Source: Hortaea werneckii
Lineage: Eukaryota > Ascomycota > Dothideomycetes > Mycosphaerellales > Teratosphaeriaceae
Assembly: GCA_037044905.1 (NCBI GenBank)
Contig: JBAOKB010000179.1
Span: 1 to 64,000 of the forward strand
DNA length: 64,000 bases
Direction: 5' to 3'
Numbering within the stretch: the stretch's first letter is position 1; each line of letters starts with the position of its first letter. The position numbers and the translations under genes were made by a program. The notes under the pieces were generated by a model. It ran no database searches and was not told where the DNA came from. It worked only from the letters and a program-made list of their open reading frames with translations. This document shows positions 53,223-64,000 of the stretch, in pieces.

Positions 53223-54026
53223 CTAGTGATGTCCTTTACCGTCCCAGCCCTTGCCACCCTTGCCCTTACCACCCCAGCCACCTCGTCCGCCGTGTCCTCC
53301 CATAGTCTTGGTCTCGCAAGTAGTCTGGGTCTCGCACTTCTCACCGGCCGGCTTTGTAACTTCCCTGGTGACGTGCTGGTACTTGGTGACATACTTCGTC
53401 TCAGGGTACGGCATGGAAGTAGTGATGTCCTGTGGAACCTCGGTCGTACGGGTCTCTACATGGGATTGCTTCTGCTCCTCGGTGTATGGGACTTCGGAAG
53501 TGACATCGCTAGCTGAGTAGGTCGAGATGATGACTGGCTCGGTGACGCACTTGGTCGTGTAGCTAGTGCTCTTGTATGGAACAGTAGTGTGGACTGTGAC
53601 ATGCCTTGTCTTGGTGACATGGACGGTATCTGGATCGCGGTCAGTCTCACGTCGTCTAAGTAGAAGGTGTCCTTTATTAAATGAGGTTGTATGACTTACT
53701 GTAGACCGTAGTCGGGTAGGCACTGTGCACCTGGGTGTGCATAACAGATGGCTTGTACACGGTTTCTGTAACCGTCTCCGTGTAGGGCTTCTCCTGTGTC
53801 TCGTGGTAGGTGGTGTATCTAGACAAGAATGGTCAGGTCCAAGAACACGGAGATGGTTGAGACGACGTCAAACATACTGTGCCTTGCAAGTTGAATGCGT
53901 TGCACATTCGGTCTTCAGCTCCTCGCCCCAGCCGTTATTCTTATTCCTCCAACCACCATCACCAGGCAATGCAGCGACAATGCCGCTGGAGGCGAGCGCT
54001 GCCACAACTGTTGCAGTCAAATGCAT
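53223..54026 (-). CDS. Secreted Thr/Val/Glu-rich protein, cell-wall-like
   Basis: Three exons (54026-53878, 53818-53700, 53629-53223) join in frame to 224 residues; introns are 59 and 70 bp. For the second intron the acceptor must be CCAG at 53630. Residues 1-19 are a signal peptide (MHLTATVVAALASSGIVAA). Near residue 40 are two Cys in ECATHSTCKAQ. The middle is built of TVTETVYKPS, TKTRHVTVHTTV and YTTKCVTEPV-like Thr/Val/Tyr-rich pieces, as in O-glycosylated fungal wall proteins. The end has CETQTTCETK and then a Gly/Lys/Trp-rich tail GGRGGWGGKGKGGKGWDG. No GPI-anchor signal is seen. It probably stays in the wall or is released. The family is not known to me. Confidence 0.8.
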
Positions 54027-56506
54027 TTTGGAAAAGCGGTGATTTGCTCGAATAGAATTGTAGAAACGAGCTCGAAAGATCAAGAAAAAGCGAAAGGCGA
54101 GATAGCGAAGACTCTTGAGTTGTGCTCGTTCAGAATATGGAGATGATGGGCAGTCTTATACCTTTGCTCTCTACTGAAAGGCTCTTGGAACCCGCGGCCT
54201 GGTAGACTGTTGTCATACCTATGGTGTCTATTTTCGATACTCCAAGATATGCCAGTGGCTGGCAACGAGGTCAGGTGCTCTTGCATTCGTGCATCGCGTG
54301 AACTATGCATGGCTTGGGGGATACAGTGTCGCAAGTGATTGCATCGAATACGAGGACACGAAGAAGCCGCGGAGTCCTAGAGCAAGGCCAAGCACGTCTC
54401 GCGAGCTCTCTGAAAGCGTAAAGGACTGATCCAAGGTACAGAGCAGCGAATCAATCGCTCGATTCGGTCGCAAAGGCGGCTCGATTGACTCGTATCCTGA
54501 GCGAAAGCACGTCTGGTGGCCACCAACCTCTTGAATCTATTGGCGAGGTGCATAGAAAGATGTCAAAAATACTTTGACTTTTGTTCCTTGGCATGTAGGA
54601 GCCCAGAAGTGAAAGCATATTTCCTGCGGAGAACCTTAGAGCTCCGTGGAGTAGATGCTTGGAGAGAACGATGGGTAGGAGCCATCATTCAGGTGGTAGT
54701 GATGTTGTCGCAGGAAGTAAATCGACATCGACCAGTATTGTGCGTGTCCTCCAGAGCAATCGTCGTCAATCACGGTACGTCCGACGAAGGTCTAGGAGTG
54801 ATAAGTTTTTGGCTCCGTAGCATGAGGAATGACAGTCTTTCGGCCTGTTCGCAGCTTTGCATAGCTTAGACAAGATGTTCAGCGAACCCTGGTTTAGTGA
54901 GAGCCCAAGGTTCAAGTGAAGAATAAGTGCTTCTTGCCGTACAGTGAGTGGCACAGTACAGTAGTGAGGTTGGTGAGGTTGGTAAGGTTGATACTGTAGC
55001 TGCATCCCCGCAGATCCTCCATGCGGGGAAGGAGTTTTACTGAGGTCATCATCGTTGCCATCGAGATACCCGTGGACCTTGACGTGCTGCAGTGCTTGGT
55101 ACATGTGGATACAACCGCACTTGGTTCTGCCTTGGTGCTTGAATCAATTCAATATAGTAGGTATGTATGTGTTCCAATATTAGGTCGCCGCCTATGCGAA
55201 TGCAGTCATACTTGTAACTTGCTCGCATCCATTTTGCGCTTCTGTGGATGTCATCCAGCAATGTTTGAGCTCCCGCCAGAGCCGCCGCCCACCTGTCCCC
55301 TTCATTTATTCTCGTCACGTCCGTTGACCCGGTCTCAACCTTCTCCATCTTTTTAGAGTACGCAAAAGCCATGTGTCGTCTAATCCAGCGAGTGTTGCGC
55401 TTGCCATTAGTATAGGCACGACGTGTGCACAACATCAGTGCTAGAAGCTGCTATTACAAACCTTTCAGATATAGGTTGGAGATGCCTTGACGAACTGTCT
55501 CCGACAACGCAGTATCCCAACAGAGCTTGCAAAAGCCGAGATTGGCAGCGGGCTCTAACGTTGTTCCTAGGCGGGCGCAGCAGACGACATCTTCCAACCA
55601 GAAGCATGGTGAACTTTTGTCAAGACCACAATCCTTCGGCCGTATGTCCAAGAGCAGATCAGTATCTCCATGATTACAACCAGAAAGCTCCCGATGTCAC
55701 TTACAACTGATATCATCGCGAAACAAGACGCATTCGCTCGCCAACGCAGCGTCAAAGAATGCATACTTCTAGCGCTTCCTACAGCGTCGACTCTTCTCTC
55801 TTGTTTCACCTATACAGCAACGCCGTATCGTCGTAACATGCAGATTGATTGCCCTTCAGACCTATGATTTTATGTTCCCAGTTGGCCAGCTCGTGGCACC
55901 GCCGCATAAGCGGATTGCATACACGACTGTTATGAAGGCCGGTCGCAGATTGCTCGTCAGGAATGTGCACTGGATGCGACAGTAAAAGAACTCCTTCCTT
56001 TCTCACTGCGGCCTTGACACCAAATGGAAAGGACGCGCTTGGCAACGAAAGCAACCAGGGGCATTTTCTCAATGTCATCATGGATCTATTGAGCGTGAGA
56101 ACAATGATGTGAGTGATCAATACTAGACAATGTTGAAGTAGTGATAATACGAACACAGCAACAACCCACGCACCGTGAGACTGATGGATGTATCAGAGAA
56201 CATACGGCCTGTCCTCTGCGCTCACATGCGCCATGGCACTCTGCTCAAATGGCACATTAGTATCGATTCCACTCGAATGGACAATTACCATCGATGCCCT
56301 CTGGCATCATGGTTGTCATCAACGTAACACTTTAGCGACTGTACACGTCCTACTGATCCGGGTTGTGAGCCGTCGACTAACGCTCCTGCGAAGACGTCAG
56401 TGGCATTTGATCGTCGATATGCAGAATGTTCGTTTTTAAACATCAGGGTGGGCATCGTACTTACGAGGGTGCATTCGAGCGAACAGCTTGCGTATTTGAC
56501 GGTTTC

Positions 56507-56537
<31 letters not shown>

Positions 56538-57650
56538 AGAAAAAGGCAGATTGTGCTCGCTCTAGTCCTGCCGCGCACAATCATCAGCCGGCGAACCAGT
56601 CTTCGAGATGGTAAAACCCAATTGCCCGTTCCAGGAAAAGGCAGCTATCTCCGCGCAACGGCGGCAAATGCGAGAGTAAGCCTTGACAACTACGGGAATG
56701 ACTATACATTCCTGGAAGAGGCAGCCATCTATCTCGTACGGGAGTAGACACGAAAATACACTTGCGTAAATAGGAGGAGAGCGAAGAAGCAATTCAACCA
56801 CGACAGCCATGCAAGCAAATTACACGGCCGAGGAAGAAGTCGCTTCGCAGGTGAGACACTTAACAAGGTCTAGCGAGCAATAGGCAGCTCGACGATGAGG
56901 ATTTACGATATATCCAGTGTGTCGTCCGAAGCTCTGTAAATTGACAAGCGCTTAAGATACACTGCGAAGATACAATCGGGACCGGTCGTGTTACAAGGTT
57001 TTGACTATGATCTCTGCTTAAACTTCAACAGACAATGATTACCATGAGGAGGAGAAAAGAAAGAATGAGAGTAGAAGGAAGGGAAGAAAAAAGAAAAGAT
57101 CTCACCGAGTCGTGATCACCGAAAGTCGACATGGCCCGGTAGAGCGCCACATCAAGTAGCTTAGTAGAAGTGAGAAAGTCAGGTAAAATTCTGGCCCAGC
57201 CGCCGGTGACGCTCGGACGAGCGAAGCTGACGATATTCATCGTACAACATGGAAGACCACGTGTGTTTTAAGAATGCCAATCTGTCGCAAGAACTTGACT
57301 CAAATTTACCTTGACGCAGTGTCAGTATTCTCTCTGAATTTTCTCCCGTCCCTCGTATGGCAAAGTCGCGATTTCTCGGAAGGCCCGGGGTCGGCCCAAG
57401 CTTCTTGTCAACGCGGTAGGATTTCCTTTCGACACTGTCTAGTCTGTTCTTAAGCGAGCAGATACAGCGTTTGTGTAGGCCAGACAATCAATTCTAATGG
57501 ACAAGGAACAAGCAGCTTTTTGGTGAGCTTTCTCTGCAACGTTCGTAGACCGAAAGATGAGCGGTCCGTTAAAAACAAAAGTGCATCTTTTGCAACCTGA
57601 GCATCTTCACGCGGTTGCCGTTCGATGTCGGCCGAAACCACGACATAACA
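54027..57650. other. Long region without a supported gene
   Basis: It begins with the promoter of the secreted protein. Minus-strand frames at 55435-55049 (128 codons, with EGDRWAAALAGAQTLLDDIHR) and 56156-55806 (116 codons), and the stretch 55651-55454, look weakly protein-like but have no homologue here and no clear splice sites. They may be exons of a gene I cannot assemble. Confidence 0.35.
56507..56546 (+). repeat. A-rich microsatellite
   Basis: A run of 16 A is followed by G-A4 and G-A5 steps (GAAAA repeated). It is a simple low-complexity tract. Confidence 0.85.
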
Positions 57651-57659
57651 GGACTACGT

Positions 57660-58095
57660 TATGATGGATTGTACCAATGCTGTAAGTATCGCGGATTGGA
57701 GAAGCAAGCTCCGATGCTGCAGTAAGAGTCGACAGCTCACCGTCGTCTTGGATTGAGCCATCTTAGATCCGTCCGATGAGCAGCGGAGTCTTGTCGCTGC
57801 CACACAAGCGAGCGTTCTCCACCAGCTCTCGCTCATTCTTACGCAACGAGCTTCCTGGCATGTCCTCTTGGTTCTAGTCCACGTCAATTCTTCCGGTGGC
57901 GCCACGCGTCGAGCAAAAGTAGACAATGGCGTTCATGATTGTGTTTTCTGCAGGCTCGTCGACGAGAAAGTCTGCAAGCTTGTAATCATTCGAAAGCTTT
58001 GGCAACCTGGCGCTAGGAGCCTATCCGTGGAGCTTCGCGACATAGATGGAGACCGCCTTCCTGTCGCCCATCACTTCAAGCTGCAGCGGGGTTGA
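57660..58095 (-). pseudogene. BTB/POZ-like gene fragment, decayed
   Basis: One minus-strand frame reads, with stops, NDYKLADFLVDEPAENTIMNAIV and then STRGATGR and ELVENARLCG. The KLADFLVDE..N.IMNAIV piece fits the end of the BTB domain of the fungal family that has 'vLADFL-D--F-N-I-D'. Start and first half are not visible. At least three stops are present. It could be a partly sequenced relic of a larger gene starting near 58.4 kb. Confidence 0.4.
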
Positions 58096-58603
58096 TGCAG
58101 TATCTTGGTTCATCGTTGAAGCTTGCAATCACCCATGTGAGACTGGTGGCCGGCTAGCGGTCGATGTATCGAGAAATGCTATGCGTATCCAGAGAGTGTG
58201 ACGGTATAGTCGACGTCACTATAGAACTGCGATATTCAAGATACGGCGTCAAGCCTGACACAAAACCTACCTAGCCCGATTCATCTTGGATGCCGTCGAA
58301 AGGAGTATGGGTGTGGTCATGAACAAAAATTTAGCGAGTAAAGAGGGAGTGAGGTCGTTTTAGAGCCTAGCTCCAGATACGACACGCGACAGAAGGCCAG
58401 CGCCTGAGTGGGCAGAATGGACTTCACGTCGCATGTCCCTGGGGCGACCGCTTTTCAGCACGTGCAGCGCTGGAAATCACGAGCAGGCAAAAGTCCTGGG
58501 CGGGTTTGACATCAAGGAGCGAACTTGCACGTGAAGATTGATGTGGTCGTAATGCTTGATCATGATGAGAAGGCACTGGCAGCACTCTCGCGCTCCACCA
58601 AAT
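58096..58603. other. Spacer, no gene supported
   Basis: It may contain the N-terminal half of the BTB-like relic, but no frame could be followed through. Confidence 0.3.
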
Positions 58604-59280
58604 TTACCAAGGACTCCGTTGTAGCCAAATCAATCCTCCCACCCTTATCCGCCCTGCTCTATCCACAAAACCATTGCTGATGTCTCTTATTGCCCTTAAG
58701 GCCAGACGGCCGGGGACGGCATCTCCCAGCCAGTCAGGTCGCCTCGGGTCTGTCCCACCGTCTTCATTGTCCAGGCCCTCTCCGTTAGAAAAAGATTGGA
58801 GATCAGTGTCTTCGTGTTCCATTCGTCTTGACTGGTCTCCTGTCTGTGACTGTATGTGCACATGATGATGTCGCACATATCTTGGAGCAGCTGGTGACCC
58901 TTTAGGTCCGGGCGCCTGACTTGAGGGTAGCGGACAACAGCCCGCTCAAACTGCTTGATCGCATCGTCAGTGTCGAACCTTACGGTTCTGGTGCGTGCGA
59001 TTCGCAAACGTGCCGGCAGATTAATGTGCAGGCGACGAATGTACAGGATTGGCAGCGAAAGTGAACGACCGATTCCCTGAGGGACGGAATTCTGGTTGTC
59101 AAACGGCGCAGGAAGGCGATACAGCTCGACGTGTAGCATCATGGCGTCGCTGAGTGCTTTGCCGTCCTTGCTGCGGATCTCATAACCGAACGTGTTGATG
59201 CGATAAAGCTCTTTGAGGCTCATGTCGCGCATGTAGTTGTTGACATGCGCCAACACCGGGATCTGGAAAGCGGTGGCGTA
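58604..59280 (-). pseudogene. F-box-type hypothetical protein, N-terminus missing
   Basis: The frame opens without a Met as FQIPVLAHVNNYMRDMSLKE, then LYRINTFGYEIRSKDGKALSD. This order (PALxxVN, MRxxSLxxLY, NTF) is common in fungal F-box-associated proteins. It continues to RFDTDDAIKQFERAVVRYPQ and LLQDMCDIIMCTYSHRQ. The end is unclear: two frames overlap near 58870-58700. The F-box itself is absent and would have to be upstream, where the sequence turns into tandem repeats made from this gene's own NTF segment. First in-frame ATG is at 59232. Confidence 0.5.
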
Positions 59281-59439
59281 GGAGTAAGGTGATCATCCGA
59301 TCTTGCCTAGGCCCACGACCTTGCTCTTCGTGTTAGGTGCCCAGGTGAGATTCTTAGACGAGTCGGCAGATGCATGTGCAAGATGCGGATGTGAATTTGC
59401 GCCCGCCCTCAGCCCTCTCCTGCCCCAGGAACGTCGAGC

Positions 59440-60090
59440 TGTGGTCTTCGAAGGGCTCTAGAAGGGAACGCAGGCGAAAGTGCAAGTAGTTGGGAGAGAA
59501 GTCGCACTCTCAGTCCCAGTCAGAGGACGCCGTGGCGAACGATAGTCCTCCAAGAGCTCGAGAGATTGGAAGTGTAAGCAGGGGATCAAGCTGTTGTTAA
59601 AGGCTATGCAACACAATTTCACTCCCACGCTGATCTAGCCATCGCATGCCGATTTACAGTTCTCCAAAAGCTGAGAAGAAGGCGTGAGTACAGGGTCAAG
59701 CTGCCGCTAAATACTTTCCGAAGGAATTACAATCCCAGTCTGATCTAGCCTACGTGGTGCCGAGTTATTGTCCTCCAAGGGCTCGTGGAAGTTTTAGGCG
59801 AAGTTGGAGGCGCTAATGCTTTGCAAAGAGATCATGTTCCTAATTTCATCTATCCAAAGGGCGCAGCGTTGTAGTCCTCCAAGAGCCGAGGAAGGTTTTG
59901 TAGGCATGAGCACAGGAATCTAGCTCTTGCCAAATGCTTCGCAAGAGATTCACATTCCCAGTCCCATATGCGCCATGTACTGTCGAGTCATATTCCTCGA
60001 AGGGCTGCAAACGGGACTGTAGGCAGGCGTGTAGGATCAAGCTGTTGCCGAATGCTTTGCCGTCCTTGCCCCTGACCTCAGACACAAACG
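59440..60090. repeat. Tandem repeat, about six degenerate units of 101-119 bp
   Basis: Units begin at about 59443, 59544, 59659, 59770, 59874 and 59993 with the word GTCCTCCAAGAGC or a variant. Each then has AGGCG, CAGGATCAAGCTG-like, AATGCTTTGC and CCCAGTCTGATCTAGCC-like words. The last unit, and the gene segment near 59100-59200, share AGTGCTTTGCCGTCCTTGC-type sequence, so the repeat derives from the F-box-type gene beside it. Confidence 0.75.
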
Positions 60091-60429
60091 TGTTGACGCG
60101 ATAGTATCATCGTTCGTTAGTACTTCCTATCCTCATTTAGCCAAAATCTTCTCTTGTTATCCAGCAAAGCCTTGAGACGCAAGGCCCGAATCATCGTAGC
60201 CGCAACAAAGCGCATAATAGGAACTTCGGTCATCCGGGCATGGCATTACACTACTGAATAACGGTGCTGGACTGCAGATGACGGTCGACAGGCTATTCAA
60301 ATACCCGTCCGACTACCTGTGATCACGTCATTGTCCTGTACAGGCGCAGTGAGCTGCCTACGATTAACACCGCACATGGAAGCTAAGCAACTAGTCCTAC
60401 CGGTATCTCTAATCTTCTCTACCGGCATT
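60091..60429. other. Spacer before the acyltransferase 3' end
   Basis: No gene seen. It contains the tail of the last repeat unit (ACGTGTTGACGCGATAG, as in the gene at 59.2 kb). Confidence 0.45.
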
Positions 60430-61481
60430 TCAGCGCTTCTCGTTGACAGGCACATCCCATGATTGACCATTGTCCAACAACTGTCGCAATCTCTCCAAAT
60501 GCTCGCCTTTGCGCACCCATCGATCTTCGAGCCAGAGAGAAAGTTCCTCGTCGGACTTAGGCAAGTCCGCTAGCAAATGACGATCGACGTGCACGTAGAA
60601 TCGCCACTGGTCGCTCAGTCTAGGGAGGAAGATAGTCTGACCAAAGGTGGGCGGCTTTTGGAAGATCTTGTCGTTTTTGGCATATGCCAAAGTGACGTCG
60701 TAGACAGCAGTGACGTGTGGCGTTGTCCTAAGTTTCTGTACACTTGCTATGAAGCCCTTGGTGCGCGGGTAGAGCAGATGGTGGCCAAGACGTTTGCCGT
60801 TGGCCTTGCACCACTCTTCCGTCTCGATACGCTTTTGCATGGTGTACCGCGTAGCTTCACTGTATGCGACCAACCCTAGAGACGAGATGTGAGTAAAAGG
60901 TGCTCTTCACAGCCATAGCTACAGCTTCTCGAGTACATACATATGGGCCACCTTCTCTGCAGCACGCCATCGAACACTCGGTCCATCTCTCGCTGGTCCT
61001 GTGTCCATCTCCGACTGACAAGCGGCATACCCATCGCCCAAAGGCCCCACCCGAGGAAGGGCACCCATTTCAGCTGCTGCTTCGCAAACCATCGGCATCT
61101 ACTCAGCATGCCTGCTCTTTCTGCCAGCTCCTGAATCATATAGAAGTCTGACCATTCTACGTGGTTAGAGATGACGATAGCACTCTCTCCCGGCGGCAGC
61201 TGGTCTGCGCCTGACACAGTGATGGCGGCATCATTGGAGACGGTGAAGATGCGCTGGATGCCTCGCCAGATGGAGGCGGCGATGGCGGAGGAGGTGTCGT
61301 TACACCAGTCAGGCCAGACGGTGGACAGCGGGAGCAGGGCGGAGAGGAGCAGGTCCGCGACCAAAAGCTGAGCCAGCCATGGGACGACCAGCAGGGCAGA
61401 ACGGAGGGTCAGCGCAAGCTGGGAGGGGAAACCCATTGGGGGTGGTGACAAGCGTCTGGGCGCATGCAATTCTTTCGCCAT
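60430..61481 (-). CDS. LPLAT-type acyltransferase (1-acylglycerol-3-phosphate acyltransferase-like)
   Basis: Exons 61481-60941 and 60875-60430 join over a 65-bp intron (GTATGT, branch region ACTCAC, CTCTAG) to 328 residues. A hydrophobic N-terminal helix (LALTLRSALLVVPWLAQLLVADLLL) should anchor it in the ER membrane. Motif I is NHVEWSD near residue 108. Then KQQLKWVPFLGWGLWAMGMPLVSR (motif II region). After the intron comes WPIWLVAYSEATRYT, the place of motif III; the usual E-G-T-R reads E-A-T-R. Then KRLGHHLLYPRTKGF, as in the LCLAT/AGPAT3-5 type. Such enzymes add a fatty acid to lysophosphatidic acid or other lysolipids. The start could also be the Met at codon 16. Confidence 0.88.
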
Positions 61482-63329
61482 GGCTGTGCTTGTGCGTGTG
61501 TGTGCAAGCCGCTTTCGGCTTCCCGCTGAGCAGTGTCACGATTCTACACCACCTCACCACCTGCAGGATAGCAGTATCCTTCAGTACAGTAGTAGCACGT
61601 ACCTCCGTAGGAACCCAGTCAACGGCAGTGGTCAACAGTGGTGCCAGAAGCAGCGTAGTGCACCACTCGCTGCGGTCGGGCGGAATGCCATCATCCTGCT
61701 CCTCTGCGCCGCCGACTCCGACCAAAGCACTACGACGAATTAAGTTCCGTACAGCGGATGCACACTAGTTCACTCCATTCGCTCTCCATTCGCTCGCTTG
61801 CACAAGTTCCATTGTCATGGCTGAGATCCAGAAGAACACCTATCTCCTGGCAAAATGTCTGGCCTTTGGCAATGTACGGGAGACAGTGCTGCAGCGCTCG
61901 CCAGCCTTACGCATGCGCCTCATCACCTCATCAGCATCATCCACAACGCTGAGCCGGTAGCGGAAGAGGAGAGCGAGACTGACAGGGCATGATGATGAGA
62001 GCAACCAGAGAGTGGGCCGACGGACCGAACCTGCTGATGGTGTCACCGCGAACTGGGATCTAGGCCGGATAGCTTATGCCTGAGAGAGGCCACCGAGCCT
62101 CCTAGGTCTACCTGGTACGGTTTGTGGTTGGTACTGTAGCTGCAGGGCTATACTATAACATGCGCCTACCATTCGGCGGCACTGAGGCTCATGTGAATTT
62201 TCCCCCTTATTATTGCCACCATAGGTATAAATGCAGATACTATAGAGGGTCTGGATGCTCAAAGACGGAACGTGACCGAGTGCAGGGTTTTTTGCCACCA
62301 GCGCTCCATGCTCCCAAATCGACGGCCTTGACAAGAATGGAGGCGGATTTGGGAGGCAGTCATCCTCTAGCTACCCCTCAACAGTGTACATACATATGTC
62401 CATTGATGGTCTGTATGGCCCAAGCCATACTATGCGGTCAGCAGCGATATACTCCAGTGTCTCTACTATGTACGGGATCTCTGGATGGTGCAGCATTGGG
62501 TGTGGCTTTGACGGAGCGTGCCTCTAGCGGATTGCGTATAGCGTCTAGCGGGACGGGATCCACGGGATAGCTTGGCTAAACACCCTCGGTGGGGACTTCC
62601 GAACAACCGACCACCGCCCTCGCGCTCTCATCTCTGACCAGAAACCGCTCATCACGTTCCAACTTCACCTCATCTCCTCTCCACCACCACTGCCACTACC
62701 ACTACCACTACCACGAACAGGACCGGCAGTCGTACAGCGGGTGTAATCTTCTGAACGTACACCTACCGAGAGTGACTTCGCCGCCGCGCGCTTGAACCAC
62801 CACTTTTCACCGCCGCCAAATTTGGAGTCCCAATGCGCTGCCTCTGCGGGTAACCACTTCACGAATCACAGGCCACAGTTCCCACTCCCCGGCACCAAGT
62901 CTTGGACTTTCTCCTCCTTCAACACCCTGCTCGCCGAACTCTTCTCAACTCTCTGCGCGAGATAGCACCGGGCTGCTCTGCTGATCATTCGAAATCTTGG
63001 AAAGATTAACCTTCCGTTTGGCAAGGGTAAGCAGTACTTCGAGCTCTTTCCCTGCCACTTCCGAGCGATGTGCAACGTTTCACTCCGACCCTGTTTTGCT
63101 ATTTGCTGCAGCTTATTGCCTTGCGATCACCGAGCTTTAAGGCCATCGACGAGACTTGAGACTCGGCTTGAAGTGAGCACGAATCGGCAGCCTACCGTTG
63201 CACTGCCATCTCCGCTCTGTCATTTCCGCCATTGACTGCTCTTTTGGCCTGGCACTTTTATGCTGATGTCCTGCTTGTAGGTGCAAGCCCTTGAGGGATA
63301 TACAATACCTGTTTCATCCAGCCTTGAAG
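61482..63329. other. Intergenic region with a possible small frame
   Basis: A plus frame of 47 codons starts at 61818 (MAEIQKNTYLLAKCLAFG), too short to judge. Near 62680-62712 there is a (CCA)n/(CTACCA)n simple repeat. The last kilobase is probably the promoter and long 5' leader of the bZIP gene. Nothing else is supported. Confidence 0.4.
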
Positions 63330-64000
63330 ATGTCCGCGGCGTACGGACCGCCACCAGGTGGTCCGCCGCAATCGATGCCGCCAGACCCGTATGGTAAGCT
63401 TCCTTTCTCATTTCATAGAAGCTGCGGATTGGTGAATCTCCGCATGACGCCCAAGCCGTTCACGCAGGCTGTGTTCTGCTAGTCTTTTCGACAACTTGCA
63501 CTCCAACAGACGGGATCCAGGCGGTTCAACATCGTATGCGTCGCATCATGCCGGCTGTTTGGTCCACCTATCTCACTTGACGGCATTTAGCTTTGCTGAG
63601 CTCGACATGTAATTCGACTCAACGCTGACGTCCTGGCTGCTCGACCACCGAGAGGCAGAGTACCCTTTGGGCAACGCAAAGCTGCCTCTGGAGCATTCCA
63701 AGTGGATTCATGCTTTCCAGAGACCGGCTTCGCGATTGACCTAAAGCGCTCTGCTTTCTTGGTGGCTATAGGCGGCATTTTCTACAGGCAATATTTCTCC
63801 TCCCAGCAGCGACAAGAGTCCTCTGAACAACTTTGAATTCCTCAACAGCGTGGAAAAGAAGCAAACCAAAGATGGACAGCCACCGAAACGTAGAGGTCCA
63901 AAGCCTGACAGCAAGCCTGCTCTGACACGACGGCAGGAACTGAATCGTCAAGCGCAAAGGTAAGTATCGTCTTCCGCGAGACCGAAATTGGCGTCCACTG
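63330..64000 (+). CDS. bZIP transcription factor, AP-1/Yap type, 5' part only
   Basis: Exon 1 starts at ATG 63330 (MSAAYGPPPGGPPQSM) and ends at a GTAAGC at 63394 in phase 1. At least one middle exon may lie near 63510-63590 (a DPGGSTSYASHHAG frame). A later exon, 63788-63959, has SPPSSDKSPLNNFEFL, VEKKQTKDGQPPKRRG, then PKPDSKPALTRRQELNRQAQR, and stops at a GTAAGT at 63960. NRQAQR is the NxxAQR signature of the basic region in fungal Yap/Pap1 bZIP factors. The leucine zipper lies beyond the window. Such factors bind TTAC/GTAA-type sites and often act in stress responses. Family clear, exon 2 uncertain. Confidence 0.75.

Noticed and set aside
1..64000. CRISPR arrays, rRNA or tRNA genes
   Set aside because: No regularly spaced repeats of that kind, no rRNA-like sequence, and no cloverleaf that I could support by eye; a tRNA scan would be needed to exclude tRNAs fully.

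Overview
The window is the left end of a chromosome of a filamentous ascomycete fungus, most likely a dothideomycete. The evidence is a CCCTAA telomere array, many 47-70 bp GT-AG introns with CTNAC branch sites, a telomere-linked RecQ-type helicase, repeat-induced-point-mutation-like (RIP-like) decay of a Ty3/gypsy element, and fungal families such as a LURP-one-related protein, a Yap-type bZIP and an mucin-like Thr/Val-rich secreted protein. The first 46 bases are not biological: they match an Oxford Nanopore native-barcode adapter left on the contig end. This suggests the assembled tip is a real DNA end, and also that single-base indels in homopolymers here should be treated with caution.

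Layout. Bases 47-161 are telomere repeats. Bases 377-5479 (minus) hold an intact 1700-residue telomere-linked helicase. Bases 6054-17653 hold two copies of one chromodomain Ty3/gypsy retrotransposon, placed head to head so that about 4.7 kb forms a near-perfect inverted repeat around a 1.04 kb spacer. The internal pol regions are full of TAG/TAA stops, whereas the 5' LTR and gag of the plus copy are hardly mutated.

From about 17.7 to 45 kb lies a gene graveyard built from small multi-copy families I cannot name: F-box-like fragments, a family called U here (22.8 and 26.5 kb), a family V with a conserved intron (20.8 and 25.2 kb), a family XY (32.7 and 34.6 kb), a coiled-coil family W (28.4, 35.8 and 42.0 kb) and a coiled-coil plus Cys-rich family Z (30.6, 38.4, 38.6 and 43.4 kb). 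W and Z recur as neighbours three times (W1-Z1, W2-Z2, W3-Z3). Every Z copy is broken, but W1 and W3 keep open frames. This repeated W-Z pair is the best candidate in the window for an undescribed system. A LURP-one-related gene with one in-frame stop (27.7 kb) and an intact two-exon gene of unknown function (31.0-32.0 kb) sit among them.

From about 45 kb the sequence looks like ordinary chromosome: an RWD/DUF1115 protein, a secreted GH3 beta-glucosidase (five exons, 823 residues), a protein of the fungal 'WGF' family, a secreted Thr/Val-rich protein, an LPLAT-type acyltransferase and the first exons of a bZIP factor cut by the window end. Between 57.6 and 60.1 kb there are relics of BTB-like and F-box-type genes and a tandem repeat of about 100-120 bp derived from the latter. 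All joins and homologies were made by eye; no database search or alignment program was run.
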